This document shows positions 1-7,875 of a stretch of 64,000 nucleotides of DNA, piece by piece. Location of the stretch: the NCBI GenBank assembly GCA_944389025.1, contig CALXKU010000009.1:1-64000 (forward strand), read 5' to 3'. Made by a program: the position numbers and the translations under genes. The notes under the pieces are model-generated. The model did no database searches. It was not told the DNA's origin and was given only the letters and a program-made list of their open reading frames with translations. Origin of the DNA: an uncultured Spirochaetaceae bacterium. GTDB lineage: Bacteria > Spirochaetota > Spirochaetia > Sphaerochaetales > Sphaerochaetaceae. Numbering within the stretch: the stretch's first letter is position 1; each line of letters opens with the position of its first letter.

Positions 1-209
1 AGGGCCTTGTAGTAGGCAAGGGGAGGAAGAAGCTTCATCTGGATATGTTCTCTTATGGCTTCATTACCTTTATAGTCGGATTCAGCTTCAAGCTTTGAGA
101 ATATATCATCTGCTACCTGATAGACCTTCCTGCCATCCTCTTCTCCAAATTCCCTGAAGCAGTCATCCAGAAGAAAAGCAAAAGTGGTCTCACTTATCCT
201 CATTCTCAT
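1..209 (-). CDS. Partial hypothetical protein, possibly ATC-hydrolase-like
   Basis: The frame is open from an ATG at 209 to the left edge, giving the first 69 residues (MRMRISETTFAFLLDD...). It overlaps the end of the upstream AbrB-type gene by 20 bases, so the two are almost surely co-transcribed and translationally coupled. The last visible residues, LLPPLAYYKAL, resemble the conserved segment of the L-2-amino-thiazoline-4-carboxylic acid hydrolase family (typically LPxxALYxxL), which is the only clue to identity. No membrane segment or signal peptide is seen. The family guess is weak because most of the protein lies outside the window. Confidence 0.45.
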   Translation of the reverse strand, partial: MRMRISETTFAFLLDDCFREFGEEDGRKVYQVADDIFSKLEAESDYKGNEAIREHIQMKLLPPLAYYKA

Positions 210-423
210 TGCCCCCAGCGATCTTTGCAAACACATCTGATGCATATTTCTGGAGAACATCTGACTTTGTGACAGCAATTCCCCACTTCTCATCACCAAG
301 GACTATGAGCGTATCTCCGGCCTTGATATCAAATGTTTCCCTTGCCTCTTTCGGGATAATGATCTGCCCACGTTCACCGACCTTAACGGTTCCAAAAACA
401 TAATGTCCCTTTGGTATTTCCAT
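190..423 (-). CDS. AbrB/SpoVT-family DNA-binding regulator
   Basis: This 77-residue protein carries one swapped-hairpin AbrB domain at about residues 10-55, with the typical core GERGQIIIPKEAR followed by AGDTLIVLGDE. Such proteins bind DNA as dimers and act as transition-state regulators or as antitoxins of toxin-antitoxin pairs. The start at 423 is supported by an SD-like TTGGAGG eight bases upstream. It is the first gene of a unit that continues off the left edge. A short inverted repeat lies between its promoter and SD, which would fit autoregulation. The partner gene does not look like a known toxin, so a role as a plain transcription regulator is more likely. Confidence 0.85.
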   Translation of the reverse strand: MEIPKGHYVFGTVKVGERGQIIIPKEARETFDIKAGDTLIVLGDEKWGIAVTKSDVLQKYASDVFAKIAGGNENEDK

Positions 424-436
424 ACAGCCTCCAATT

Positions 437-484
437 CATACAAGTATGTATAAGCATAATAATATGATTTGACTTGAAATTCAA
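437..484 (-). promoter_or_regulatory. Promoter and candidate operator of the AbrB-type gene
   Basis: On the minus strand TTGAAT (484-479), 17 bases, then TATTAT (461-456) form a sigma-70 type promoter. Just downstream at 437-448 the sequence CATAC-N2-GTATG is a perfect inverted repeat lying in the expected start-of-transcription region, right before the SD. That position suits a repressor site, perhaps for the AbrB protein itself. The link to AbrB is inferred. Confidence 0.4.
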
Positions 485-1059
485 TTATCCTATAGGTGTT
501 TGTAATTGCCATTCAGTTTATAAATCGATCAATTTATAAAATGTGCATATGTGGATAAGATTGGAGCTTATATAGTGCTGACCTTGATTTGATCTCAAAA
601 GTTCCTGAATCTCTGAGACTCGTGAGACAAATTAGATATATGTAGGCACTTAAGACTTAATAACGCTGATAGCGTATGAGGCAATGAAATAATTGAGATG
701 GAGAGTATCAGGAATCTGAAACTGATTCTTCTTGATTGCTGGTACACTGCATCCATAATATATTTGAGTCAGGACTGAATTTCTGCTGAGGATTTTCTAT
801 GGTTTGCCAGTTGACTGGATGTTATGTCTTGGAAAGCGTAAATGTTCTTTTTTTGATGATGATATCCATGTTCCCTCGATTGATATCGCTGGTACGTTTT
901 TGGTACGTTTTTAGAAAAAAATAGCTTATTTCTGACATAATATGGAAAATATGTAGAAAATAAATGCTTACAGAATAATAGGATAAAAATGGGCTCAAAA
1001 TGTCTTTTTTTTGTTGCATTCTGTTGCATCTGTGATATGCTGAGGCTAGGAGTGAACGC
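485..1059. other. Intergenic region without a supported gene
   Basis: About 575 bases with no credible gene. ORFs on the minus strand here run into carbamate kinase and lack good starts. Small repeats are visible: GGTACGTTTTT occurs twice in tandem at 891-912, and TGTTGCATCT-like units are repeated near 1013-1032. An SD-like AGGAGTG precedes the arcC start at 1060. No convincing hairpin terminator or RNA gene is seen. Confidence 0.5.
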
Positions 1060-2004
1060 ATGGATAAGAAACTGATTGTTATTGCCATCGGAGGCAATTC
1101 CCTTATTGAGGACAGCAAGCATGTTACCGTAAGCGCCCAGTACAAGGCGGCCAGCAAGACGGCTCACCATATCGCAAGGCTTATAAAGGAAGGTCATCGT
1201 GTTGTAATAGTTCATGGAAACGGTCCGCAGGTAGGCTATATCCTTCTCAGGGCCGAGTATGCGCGCAAGATTCTTCATGCGGTACCTCTTGATAGCTGTG
1301 TGGCAGATACCCAGGGTGCTATCGGATACCAGCTTCAGAAGGCTCTAGGCAATGAGCTCGAACTATTAGGAATTAAGGCTGATGTCGCAACAGTCGTTAC
1401 TCAGGTTCTGGTAAGCGATGATGACCCGTCGTTCTCAAATCCCACAAAGCCCATAGGCTCATTCATGCAGAAGGAGGAGGCTGAGTATCATAGGGATAAC
1501 GATGGCTGGGCGATAGTAGAGGATGCGGGTAGGGGATACCGCCGTGTCGTAGCATCCCCTCGTCCGACCGGTATAATAGAGAGTGGAACGATAAGAAAAC
1601 TCATAGATGCCGGTGTTATTGTGATTGCAGCCGGTGGTGGTGGCATTCCTGTCGTAAGGGAGGCCGACGGTCTTCTTTACGGAAGGGAGGCTGTTGTCGA
1701 TAAGGATCTTGCCGCGGCCCTCCTTGCAAAGGATATCGGGGCGGATTTATTCGTAATATCCACTGCGGTTGAGAAGGTGTGCCTTAATTATAATACTCCG
1801 GAAGAGAAGAAACTTGAGAGGATTACCGTCGCTGAGGCTGAGCAGTACGTGAAAGAAGGGCATTTCGCTCCGGGCTCAATGCTTCCGAAGATAAAGGCAC
1901 TGGAGGATTTCGTCTCAACTACAGGCAATACCGGTCTCATAACGGATCCCTCTCATCTTTATGATGCAATCTATTCGGATGCCGGTACCAAAATTGTTCC
2001 ATAA
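1060..2004 (+). CDS. arcC: Carbamate kinase
   Basis: This 314-residue protein matches the carbamate kinase length and fold: the opening IAIGGNSL nucleotide-binding glycine motif, VHGNGPQVG, the long central region with SIGSFMQKEEA-like residues, and IAAGGGGIPV. The enzyme makes ATP and ammonia plus CO2 from carbamoyl phosphate and ADP, usually as the last step of arginine, agmatine or purine-derived carbamoyl catabolism in the cytoplasm. The start at 1060 follows AGGAGTG. No arginine deiminase or ornithine carbamoyltransferase gene lies nearby, so it is a single-gene unit here, closed by a hairpin terminator at 2032. The source of its carbamoyl phosphate cannot be told from this window. Confidence 0.95.
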   Translation: MDKKLIVIAIGGNSLIEDSKHVTVSAQYKAASKTAHHIARLIKEGHRVVIVHGNGPQVGYILLRAEYARKILHAVPLDSCVADTQGAIGYQLQKALGNELELLGIKADVATVVTQVLVSDDDPSFSNPTKPIGSFMQKEEAEYHRDNDGWAIVEDAGRGYRRVVASPRPTGIIESGTIRKLIDAGVIVIAAGGGGIPVVREADGLLYGREAVVDKDLAAALLAKDIGADLFVISTAVEKVCLNYNTPEEKKLERITVAEAEQYVKEGHFAPGSMLPKIKALEDFVSTTGNTGLITDPSHLYDAIYSDAGTKIVP

Positions 2005-2031
2005 TGGAAATGTTTTAAGAAAACTGATCTC

Positions 2032-2059
2032 GCTACGGACTAAGGTTCGTAGCTTTTTT
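2032..2059 (+). terminator. Rho-independent terminator of arcC
   Basis: GCTACGGAC, a 4-base loop and GTTCGTAGC form a 9-bp stem with one G-T pair, followed by six T. It lies 28 bases after the arcC stop. Confidence 0.85.
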
Positions 2060-2067
2060 ACGTTTGG

Positions 2068-2100
2068 GAAAAAATACAGCACCCCGGATTGAGGTGCTGT
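2068..2100 (-). terminator. Rho-independent terminator of the InlB-repeat lipoprotein gene
   Basis: On the minus strand ACAGCACC (2100-2093) pairs with GGTGCTGT (2083-2076) and is followed by TATTTTTT. It sits 22 bases after the stop of the minus-strand lipoprotein gene and back to back with the arcC terminator. Confidence 0.8.
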
Positions 2101-2121
2101 GAGATTTATGTAGCTGATATT

Positions 2122-3129
2122 TTAGTTGATGTTGATTGCAATGCCCGTATAGGATGCGACTTCGAATGTGACCGTTGTCTCTCCCTCAGGGAACTCTGCT
2201 CCGCTGTTCTCAGCATCAATGGTGTACTCAACAGTCTCATAATCGGTGATGATGTTGATTACCTGATCTGCCTCAGGATAGAGGTCGATAGCGGCCTTGA
2301 GGATGTCCTTGTATCCGATTCCGCCGACTTCTATCTTTCCATCTACGATCTCATATGTCTCTTCAACTGTCACTGGTCCGAGGATGTCGATGCTCCTATC
2401 CAGATCTAAGGAAAGGGTCTGGTTTTCGAATCCGTTTGCGGCGTTAACCTCGCTACGAACAAGAAGGGCGTCAAATCTCTTAGCTTCCGGAGCCTTGTCC
2501 CATGAACCCTCGTAAACCCTGTAATCATCTTCTGAAACCCATCCGAGGAACTCATAGCCCCTTGGAATCTGCCTTTCCTTCGGCTCTCCAGGATATACGA
2601 AGCTGTCGTTGTCAAGCACTGATGCCCAGAGCTCGCCATTTACATAGAACCTTACCGTTCCGGCAAAGACCGCGTCATAGCGGTAAACACCCTCAGCCGG
2701 TGCGCTCCAGTCTGTTACAAGCTCATCATCGGAAGCACCCTCTGCTTTCCAGCCGAGGAATACAGTGTGCTCTACGGAAGGCTTCGGGGCGCCCGGATCC
2801 TTGAACTGCGTCTCAGGCATTGATGCAAACAGCGTATCGCCCGTATAGAAACTGATATATGGGATATCCTTGATGACTGCATCGAATCTTACCTCTCCTT
2901 CCGGCTGGTTGCCCCAGTCTTCGAAGAGAGTGTCAGAGCCTGCGATGCTCCAGCCTTCAAGAACCCTGTCCTGAGGAAGAGATGGGTCTGCAGGGCGTCC
3001 GAAATGTCCTTTCTCCTGTGTCTCGTAATACTGTCCATCCACATAATAGTTGGAGCGGAATGTGGTACAGGAGGTCAGAAGGAGGAAAACGGAAACGATA
3101 ACAGAAAAAATCATGACAGTTTTTTTCAT
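2122..3129 (-). CDS. Lipoprotein with InlB B-type repeats
   Basis: A 335-residue exported protein. Residues 1-20 form a lipoprotein signal with lipobox LLTSC, so Cys21 should be lipidated. Three repeats of about 65 residues follow (roughly 30-95, 96-160 and 161-225), each with the pattern FYxxGxxxA, then P-x-P, then FLGW, then YxFDAxF; this is the Listeria-Bacteroides repeat (InlB B-repeat, PF09479 type). The C-terminal third has no clear family. Such repeats are common on surface proteins of gut and oral bacteria and are thought to act as spacers or in binding. The start follows AAAGGAGAAGCAA. It is a single-gene unit with its own promoter and terminator. Surface exposure is inferred. Confidence 0.8.
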   Translation of the reverse strand: MKKTVMIFSVIVSVFLLLTSCTTFRSNYYVDGQYYETQEKGHFGRPADPSLPQDRVLEGWSIAGSDTLFEDWGNQPEGEVRFDAVIKDIPYISFYTGDTLFASMPETQFKDPGAPKPSVEHTVFLGWKAEGASDDELVTDWSAPAEGVYRYDAVFAGTVRFYVNGELWASVLDNDSFVYPGEPKERQIPRGYEFLGWVSEDDYRVYEGSWDKAPEAKRFDALLVRSEVNAANGFENQTLSLDLDRSIDILGPVTVEETYEIVDGKIEVGGIGYKDILKAAIDLYPEADQVINIITDYETVEYTIDAENSGAEFPEGETTVTFEVASYTGIAININ

Positions 3130-3202
3130 TTGCTTCTCCTTTATTTTAATTCAGGTGGAATGAAGTTTTGCTTTCTTTTCATGCCAGCCCAGAGATATAT
3201 TT

Positions 3203-3232
3203 AGTCTAGCAAAGGTAATGGCGATTTGTAAA
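3203..3232 (-). promoter_or_regulatory. Promoter of the InlB-repeat lipoprotein gene
   Basis: TTTACA (3232-3227), 18 bases, then TAGACT (3208-3203) on the minus strand. The predicted leader is about 65 bases before the SD AAGGAG. Confidence 0.5.
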
Positions 3233-3258
3233 CAACAATGCGGTCAGAGACTTAAATA

Positions 3259-4524
3259 TTATTTTTCATTGAGAAAATGCCGTGAAATGTTGATAAGGTA
3301 TACTGAGCCCATGAGAGTGAGAACAGGAAGGTTCTCCTGTATGAAAATCTCTGGAAATATCGCTTTCATTGAGAATCCGATTGCAAGAATTGTTATAGAA
3401 ACTAGGCTGAAAACATATCTCTTTCCCTCTTTTTTCCCTCTTAAGGCTTCTGCTGCCATTATGATTATCAGAGGGTTCGCATAAAGCAGGTTCGCGTTGA
3501 AATATGTCACGCTGTGATTGGTCGCACTCATCATGAAAAGAAGGACCGCGCTCAGCAGGGCAAGATACAGGTAGAGTATGGCATTCAATATATCTGAGAG
3601 CCGGCAAAGCCATCTTCTCTTTGATGCATAGAGCAGCATTGAGATGAAATAGAAAGCTATGGAGAAAATCAAGGTCCAGGTATTGAGGCTTAAAGAGCGG
3701 TATTCCGTGAGGCTCTTTGATGCTCGTATCGTTTGGCTCTCCACTTCTTCATATTCTTCGATAGCTTTCATCAGCGTCAGTGGCAGGAAGCATTCATCAT
3801 AGAGCGTGGAAGGCCTGTCTATTGAAGGACCTTCAAGATAGTTGAGCGTGAACGAGACTACGGGGTTCTTATCCAGATAGGTATTTGCTGCTCTGCGGAG
3901 TGTGCTTCCTGTCTTTATGTTTTCTGCCCAGGTCTTGAAACTACCTCCTGTAGCCTCATCATATATGTCTCGCACCCTTGTGGCGCAGTTATCGAGATAA
4001 TAATCGTATAGATATGTGTTGTTCTCGCTTCTCGTATTGTATTGAAGATATGAGAAGATCGCGCTGAGTGCCTCCTCTGAAAGATCAATAGGAGTTCTGT
4101 GGACACTTCTGTCCTCAGCCTCGAATCCCCTGAGCCTCATTTCCCCATCCGAAGCATAGACATTGTAAAACAGACGGCCAAAGAGGAAATTTCTGTAAAA
4201 GCCTTCGCTGAAAGAGAAATATCCGTAATCGTAGAATACGGGGCGGTAACCCGGGATGAGCACTTCAAGACTTGTGTGTCCGAAGTACGAATAAATTTCC
4301 TTCCCGGTCTCTGTTGTGATGAGATTCACCTCTATTCCCCTAAAGATGTCACTCTGCCTTTCAAAACCGAACGCCTCCAGATTCTCCCTGGAGGGAAACG
4401 GGTTTTCTATCTCGTTTCCGTTTACCGAGATTGAAAAAAGCGAGAGAGGTAGCAATAGCAGTGCAATCAGTATTGTGGCTTTTCTCATCATTATTACTAT
4501 AATGCTTCGGTTGACATTTTTCAC
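3259..4524 (-). CDS. DUF4105 / Lnb-like membrane protein
   Basis: A 421-residue protein with an N-terminal signal or anchor segment (residues 10-32), a periplasmic DUF4105 domain (Lnb N-terminal domain type, PF13387, about 45-260) and four or five membrane segments at about 285-415. The domain shows YSYFGHTSLEV with the conserved His near residue 83 and LDNCATRVRD with the conserved Cys near 180, the pair expected for a thiol active site. Members of this family include Lnb, an alternative lipoprotein N-acyltransferase, but most are uncharacterised. The start at 4524 follows AAGGGGTG seven bases upstream; a second ATG at 4491 lacks an SD. It is divergent from recO, 5 bases from the alternative recO start. 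Confidence 0.75.
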   Translation of the reverse strand: MKNVNRSIIVIMMRKATILIALLLLPLSLFSISVNGNEIENPFPSRENLEAFGFERQSDIFRGIEVNLITTETGKEIYSYFGHTSLEVLIPGYRPVFYDYGYFSFSEGFYRNFLFGRLFYNVYASDGEMRLRGFEAEDRSVHRTPIDLSEEALSAIFSYLQYNTRSENNTYLYDYYLDNCATRVRDIYDEATGGSFKTWAENIKTGSTLRRAANTYLDKNPVVSFTLNYLEGPSIDRPSTLYDECFLPLTLMKAIEEYEEVESQTIRASKSLTEYRSLSLNTWTLIFSIAFYFISMLLYASKRRWLCRLSDILNAILYLYLALLSAVLLFMMSATNHSVTYFNANLLYANPLIIIMAAEALRGKKEGKRYVFSLVSITILAIGFSMKAIFPEIFIQENLPVLTLMGSVYLINISRHFLNEK

Positions 4525-4540
4525 CCCTTGTGGCTATTTT
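4511..4540 (+). promoter_or_regulatory. Candidate recO promoter
   Basis: TTGACA at 4511-4516, then 17-18 bases, then CTATTT/TATTTT at 4534-4540. Transcription would begin around 4547, practically at the ATG at 4548, so the mRNA may be nearly leaderless. The -10 is imperfect. Confidence 0.35.
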
Positions 4541-4547
4541 TTTCCTT

Positions 4548-5285
4548 ATGGAAAGGGATTTAAAAGGGTTATGCACCGTTCTCTCCTCAGAGCGCAAAGG
4601 GGAGAGGGACAGGGAGCTTACTCTCATCTCTTCAGACAGGGGGGTTATCAGGGCAAGGGTTTATGGTGCTCAGAAAAGTGCAAAGAGCATAAAGGCGCCC
4701 CTTTTCTCCGACGGGGTCTTCTCTCTTTACAGGGCGGGAGAGAACAGGATCTCAGTCAGGGATGTGGACATCATAAGCCTGAGGGATTCGATTCTTGAGG
4801 ATATTGACAGGGCTACCTCTGCGAATCTCTTTGCAGAGCTTGCCATCAAGGCCAGAGTATATGATGAGAATCTCTACATGCTGCTAACAAGATCCCTTGA
4901 TGCTCTTGCTCTGGATCTGGGCTATAAGCGTACCGTGATCGCGTTTGTTGTCAAATTCCTTTCCATGTATGGTACGTTCGGGGATTATGAGCACTGTCCG
5001 GTATGTCAGAGGGTATATTCACCGGATGAGATTCTGGGCTATAATAATCGAATTGGGGCATCATGCTGCCAGGAATGCTCAACAGGGGAGGAAGGTCTGA
5101 TTCTTCCTCCAAAGGCAAGGGTTTTCATAAGGGAATGCATAAGAAGGGACTTTTCAGATATTTTCACCTTCTCAGTCAGCGAGGCACAGGAGGACAGAAT
5201 ATTCCGTTTCCTCTTAAGGCTTCTTCTTTCATCCTTCCCTGCCAGGATAGAGAGCCTCTCATGCGGCATTTGGACGCTTATATAG
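4548..5285 (+). CDS. recO: DNA repair protein RecO
   Basis: A 245-residue protein of the RecO family: an N-terminal OB-fold segment (about 1-80, with TVLSSERKGERDRELTLIS and RGVIRARVYGAQKSAKS) and an alpha-helical C-terminal half. A zinc-ribbon is visible as CPVC at about residues 149-152 and CCQEC at about 172-176. RecO loads RecA onto SSB-coated single strands in the RecFOR gap-repair route. The frame also opens with GTG at 4530, but the ATG at 4548 matches the usual family N-terminus better; neither has a good SD. It is followed 13 bases later by recJ, another enzyme of the same pathway. Confidence 0.85.
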   Translation: MERDLKGLCTVLSSERKGERDRELTLISSDRGVIRARVYGAQKSAKSIKAPLFSDGVFSLYRAGENRISVRDVDIISLRDSILEDIDRATSANLFAELAIKARVYDENLYMLLTRSLDALALDLGYKRTVIAFVVKFLSMYGTFGDYEHCPVCQRVYSPDEILGYNNRIGASCCQECSTGEEGLILPPKARVFIRECIRRDFSDIFTFSVSEAQEDRIFRFLLRLLLSSFPARIESLSCGIWTLI

Positions 5286-5298
5286 AAGGGACAATTTA

Positions 5299-7416
5299 AT
5301 GAAATATGTTATGAACAGGGTGGATGCTTCCAGAGTCAGGAAGATCAGCATGGACTATGGGCTTGACATGCTTTCTGCAACCATACTCAGTCGAAGGGGT
5401 ATGGATGACAAGGAAAGCCTCAAATTCGTTTTTGAGAGCGACCTCGTGTACCAGTATTCCCCGTTCCTGTTCGATGATATGGAGACTGCGGTAGAGCGCA
5501 TAAATGATGCGATAGCAGAAGGGGAGAAGATTTTCATATTCGGAGACAGGGATGTGGATGGCATCACAAGTACCGCGATCATGTATAAAGAGCTTACCCG
5601 TCTCGGAGCGAAGGACATAGTCTGCCGTCTGCCTCTTAACGATGAACCGTACGGTCTTAGTGCGGATATAGTCAGCGAGATAGTGGATTCGGGGGCAACC
5701 CTCCTTATTACTGTAGATAACGGGATAAGTGCCATAGAGGAGGTGAGAACGCTCAGGGATGAGGGCATTGACACTATAATCGTTGACCACCATATCTCGG
5801 GAGAGACTTTCCCCCCATCCCTTGCCCTGATAGACCCCAAGATTCCAGGCTCCGGCTATCCGTTCGACGGGCTTGCCGGTTGCATGGTCGCGTTCAAGCT
5901 CTGTTATGCCCTTCGCTTTGCAAAAACACCTCTTTATCAGAGTGAATGCATATTCTTCCATGCCCGCCCCGGTAAGGATACGGTGAGGATGAGCGCTGTG
6001 AAGATGGTTAATTTCATAGTGGAGGATGAGTGCTCAGAGGAGCTCAGCATAGGCATGGTGCCAAGTTCGGAAAGCAGGATGATCCGCTTCCTCGACCAGA
6101 ATCTGCCCATAATCGTGATGGACAGGGAGCAGGAGAGCCTCCTTATTTCAAAGGCATTCTCAGACAGCCCTGAGGTAATGCTTAACGATGTGAGACGGGA
6201 GATAGAGGCGGTTATTTCCTCTGTCAGGGGTAAGAGCCTATTCACCCTCTCCCAGATTTCAAGGGCAATAAGATATACCGATATGGAGGATGAGGAGCTT
6301 GCAACACTTATTTCCCTTTTCCGCTCTGCGATGCTCTATAAGAACAGAAGTCTTAATGAGGGCCTTGATGAGATTATAGCCCTTGCCGCCATCGGCACTG
6401 TTGCCGATCTGATGCCAATGAGAAGTGAGAACAGGCTCTTTGTACGGCGTGGCCTGAAAATCCTTGAAAAGAACGCACCGGACTATCTTAAACTAATCCT
6501 CTCCCATTTCGATCTCATAGGAAAGAGCCTCACGAGCCGTGACATCTCGTTTTATATAGCTCCTCTCATAAACTCCTCAGGCCGTCTTGGACGCCCCGAT
6601 ATCGCACTCTCTCTTCTCTTTGCTAAAGAAAGATGTGAGATAGAGAGTCTTACGGATAAGCTTATAAGCATGAACAAGGAAAGGAAAGCGAATACGGAAA
6701 GCGCACTCTCAAACGTAAGAAGTGAGGCCGAAAGTTCTCTATCTTTCTTCCTTGGACGGTTCGTGCTTGTGGAAAAAGATGTTCCGCGTGGCCTTACAGG
6801 GGCGATTGCAAGCCGTCTTCTCTCTGAGACAGGAAAGCCGACACTCGTGCTCGCTGCTATGGAGGACGGGAGAATCAGCGCCAGCATGAGGACTCGTAAA
6901 AATTTCAATGCAAGGGCCTTCCTCGATAATTTCTCATCCCTTTTCCAGGATTTCGGAGGGCACAGCTGTGCTGCGGGTTTTTCCATGGCAAAGGAGAACC
7001 TTGAAAGATTCAAAGCCGCACTCACGGATGCGGTCTTCTCTCTTTCCGAAGATGAGGAGGAAGAGGAGGAGATCGTGGTGGATGCCGAACTCCCTGAGAG
7101 CTACATGAGCTCTGAGATCTGGAAGACGAAGGATCTCTTCGAACCTTATGGCCAGGAGAACGAAGCCCTCCGCTTCCATATAAGAAGGGCGTTGGTGAGC
7201 GATGTGCTGCCAAACCGTAACGGGGGCACTTTCCTCCGTTTCTCAATCTCTTATAACGGTGAGATATGGCCTGCGGTCTTCTGGGATTACGATGATGAAA
7301 AAGGCGCGGTTCATAAGGGGGATGCAGTGGAACTTGTTTTTTCTCCAGAGGTGAATACCTATCGTGGGATAAGCAGGCTTCAGCTTAATATAAGCGCGCT
7401 GGAGATCATCGGGTGA
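5299..7416 (+). CDS. recJ: Single-stranded-DNA exonuclease RecJ
   Basis: A 705-residue DHH-family nuclease. Motif I is GDRDVDGITS (residues 82-91), TVDNG at 138-142, the DHH motif at 163-165, AAIGTVADLMP near 363-373, and the DHHA1 signature INSSGRLGRPDIA followed by GGHSCAAGFSM near 553. RecJ chews single strands 5' to 3' in recombination and mismatch repair. Two oddities: motif I has R where DYDVDG is usual, and about 150 residues are inserted between the DHH core and the AAIGTVADL motif (about 206-357). It shares an operon with recO, 13 bases apart. Confidence 0.88.
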   Translation: MKYVMNRVDASRVRKISMDYGLDMLSATILSRRGMDDKESLKFVFESDLVYQYSPFLFDDMETAVERINDAIAEGEKIFIFGDRDVDGITSTAIMYKELTRLGAKDIVCRLPLNDEPYGLSADIVSEIVDSGATLLITVDNGISAIEEVRTLRDEGIDTIIVDHHISGETFPPSLALIDPKIPGSGYPFDGLAGCMVAFKLCYALRFAKTPLYQSECIFFHARPGKDTVRMSAVKMVNFIVEDECSEELSIGMVPSSESRMIRFLDQNLPIIVMDREQESLLISKAFSDSPEVMLNDVRREIEAVISSVRGKSLFTLSQISRAIRYTDMEDEELATLISLFRSAMLYKNRSLNEGLDEIIALAAIGTVADLMPMRSENRLFVRRGLKILEKNAPDYLKLILSHFDLIGKSLTSRDISFYIAPLINSSGRLGRPDIALSLLFAKERCEIESLTDKLISMNKERKANTESALSNVRSEAESSLSFFLGRFVLVEKDVPRGLTGAIASRLLSETGKPTLVLAAMEDGRISASMRTRKNFNARAFLDNFSSLFQDFGGHSCAAGFSMAKENLERFKAALTDAVFSLSEDEEEEEEIVVDAELPESYMSSEIWKTKDLFEPYGQENEALRFHIRRALVSDVLPNRNGGTFLRFSISYNGEIWPAVFWDYDDEKGAVHKGDAVELVFSPEVNTYRGISRLQLNISALEIIG

Positions 7417-7435
7417 GAAAATTCCCTTTCTGGTA

Positions 7436-7465
7436 TTTACAAATGGTTAATCTTTTTGCTATATT
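7436..7465 (+). promoter_or_regulatory. Promoter of rpmB
   Basis: TTTACA (7436-7441), 18 bases, TATATT (7460-7465). It gives a leader of about 60 bases before rpmB. Confidence 0.6.
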
Positions 7466-7530
7466 CAGTTTGTTGCCTTCGTGATGTTGGCAGTGAAAAT
7501 GCATTTACTATAGTAAGGTGGAATATAATC

Positions 7531-7761
7531 ATGGCTAGAAGATGTGATATTTGTGGAAAGGGAACGGTTTCTGGATCCATCGTTCCTCGCAAAGGTCAGG
7601 CTAAGAAGAAGGGTGGCGTAGGTCAGCACATCGGTGTTACAAAGAAGCGTGTTTTCAGACCTAACCTCGTTTCCGTTAAGGCTCTTATCGACGGCACACC
7701 CAGAACAATCAAGGTCTGTACTCGCTGTCTGAGAAGCGGAAAAGTTCAGAAAGTTGTATAA
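7531..7761 (+). CDS. rpmB: 50S ribosomal protein L28
   Basis: A 76-residue protein starting MARRCDICGKG and containing the L28 core (TKKRVFRPNLVSVK). It keeps two CxxC pairs, CDIC near residues 5-8 and CTRC near 64-67, so this is the zinc-binding form of L28. The frame extends upstream to 7456, but the ATG at 7531 fits the family and has AAGGTGG ten bases before it. It is transcribed alone from its own promoter and ends at a strong hairpin. Confidence 0.96.
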   Translation: MARRCDICGKGTVSGSIVPRKGQAKKKGGVGQHIGVTKKRVFRPNLVSVKALIDGTPRTIKVCTRCLRSGKVQKVV

Positions 7762-7782
7762 GCTTTTGTTTTTAGCTTGGGA

Positions 7783-7816
7783 AGAACAGTGCTGAGAGGC
7801 CCTGTTCTTTTTTTTT
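7783..7816 (+). terminator. Rho-independent terminator of rpmB
   Basis: AGAACAG and CTGTTCT form a 7-bp stem around a 12-base loop, followed by nine T. Confidence 0.85.
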
Positions 7817-7875
7817 CGCTATTGAGCGTTTCATGATAAATAAGCATAATTGACACTAGGCTAGGGAGCTAATTT

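Noticed and set aside
769-1278. 169-residue minus-strand ORF upstream of arcC
   Set aside because: It overlaps the start of carbamate kinase by more than 200 bases, has no SD and a random-looking composition.
1060-2004. Arginine deiminase operon
   Set aside because: Only carbamate kinase is present; no arcA, arcB or antiporter is near.
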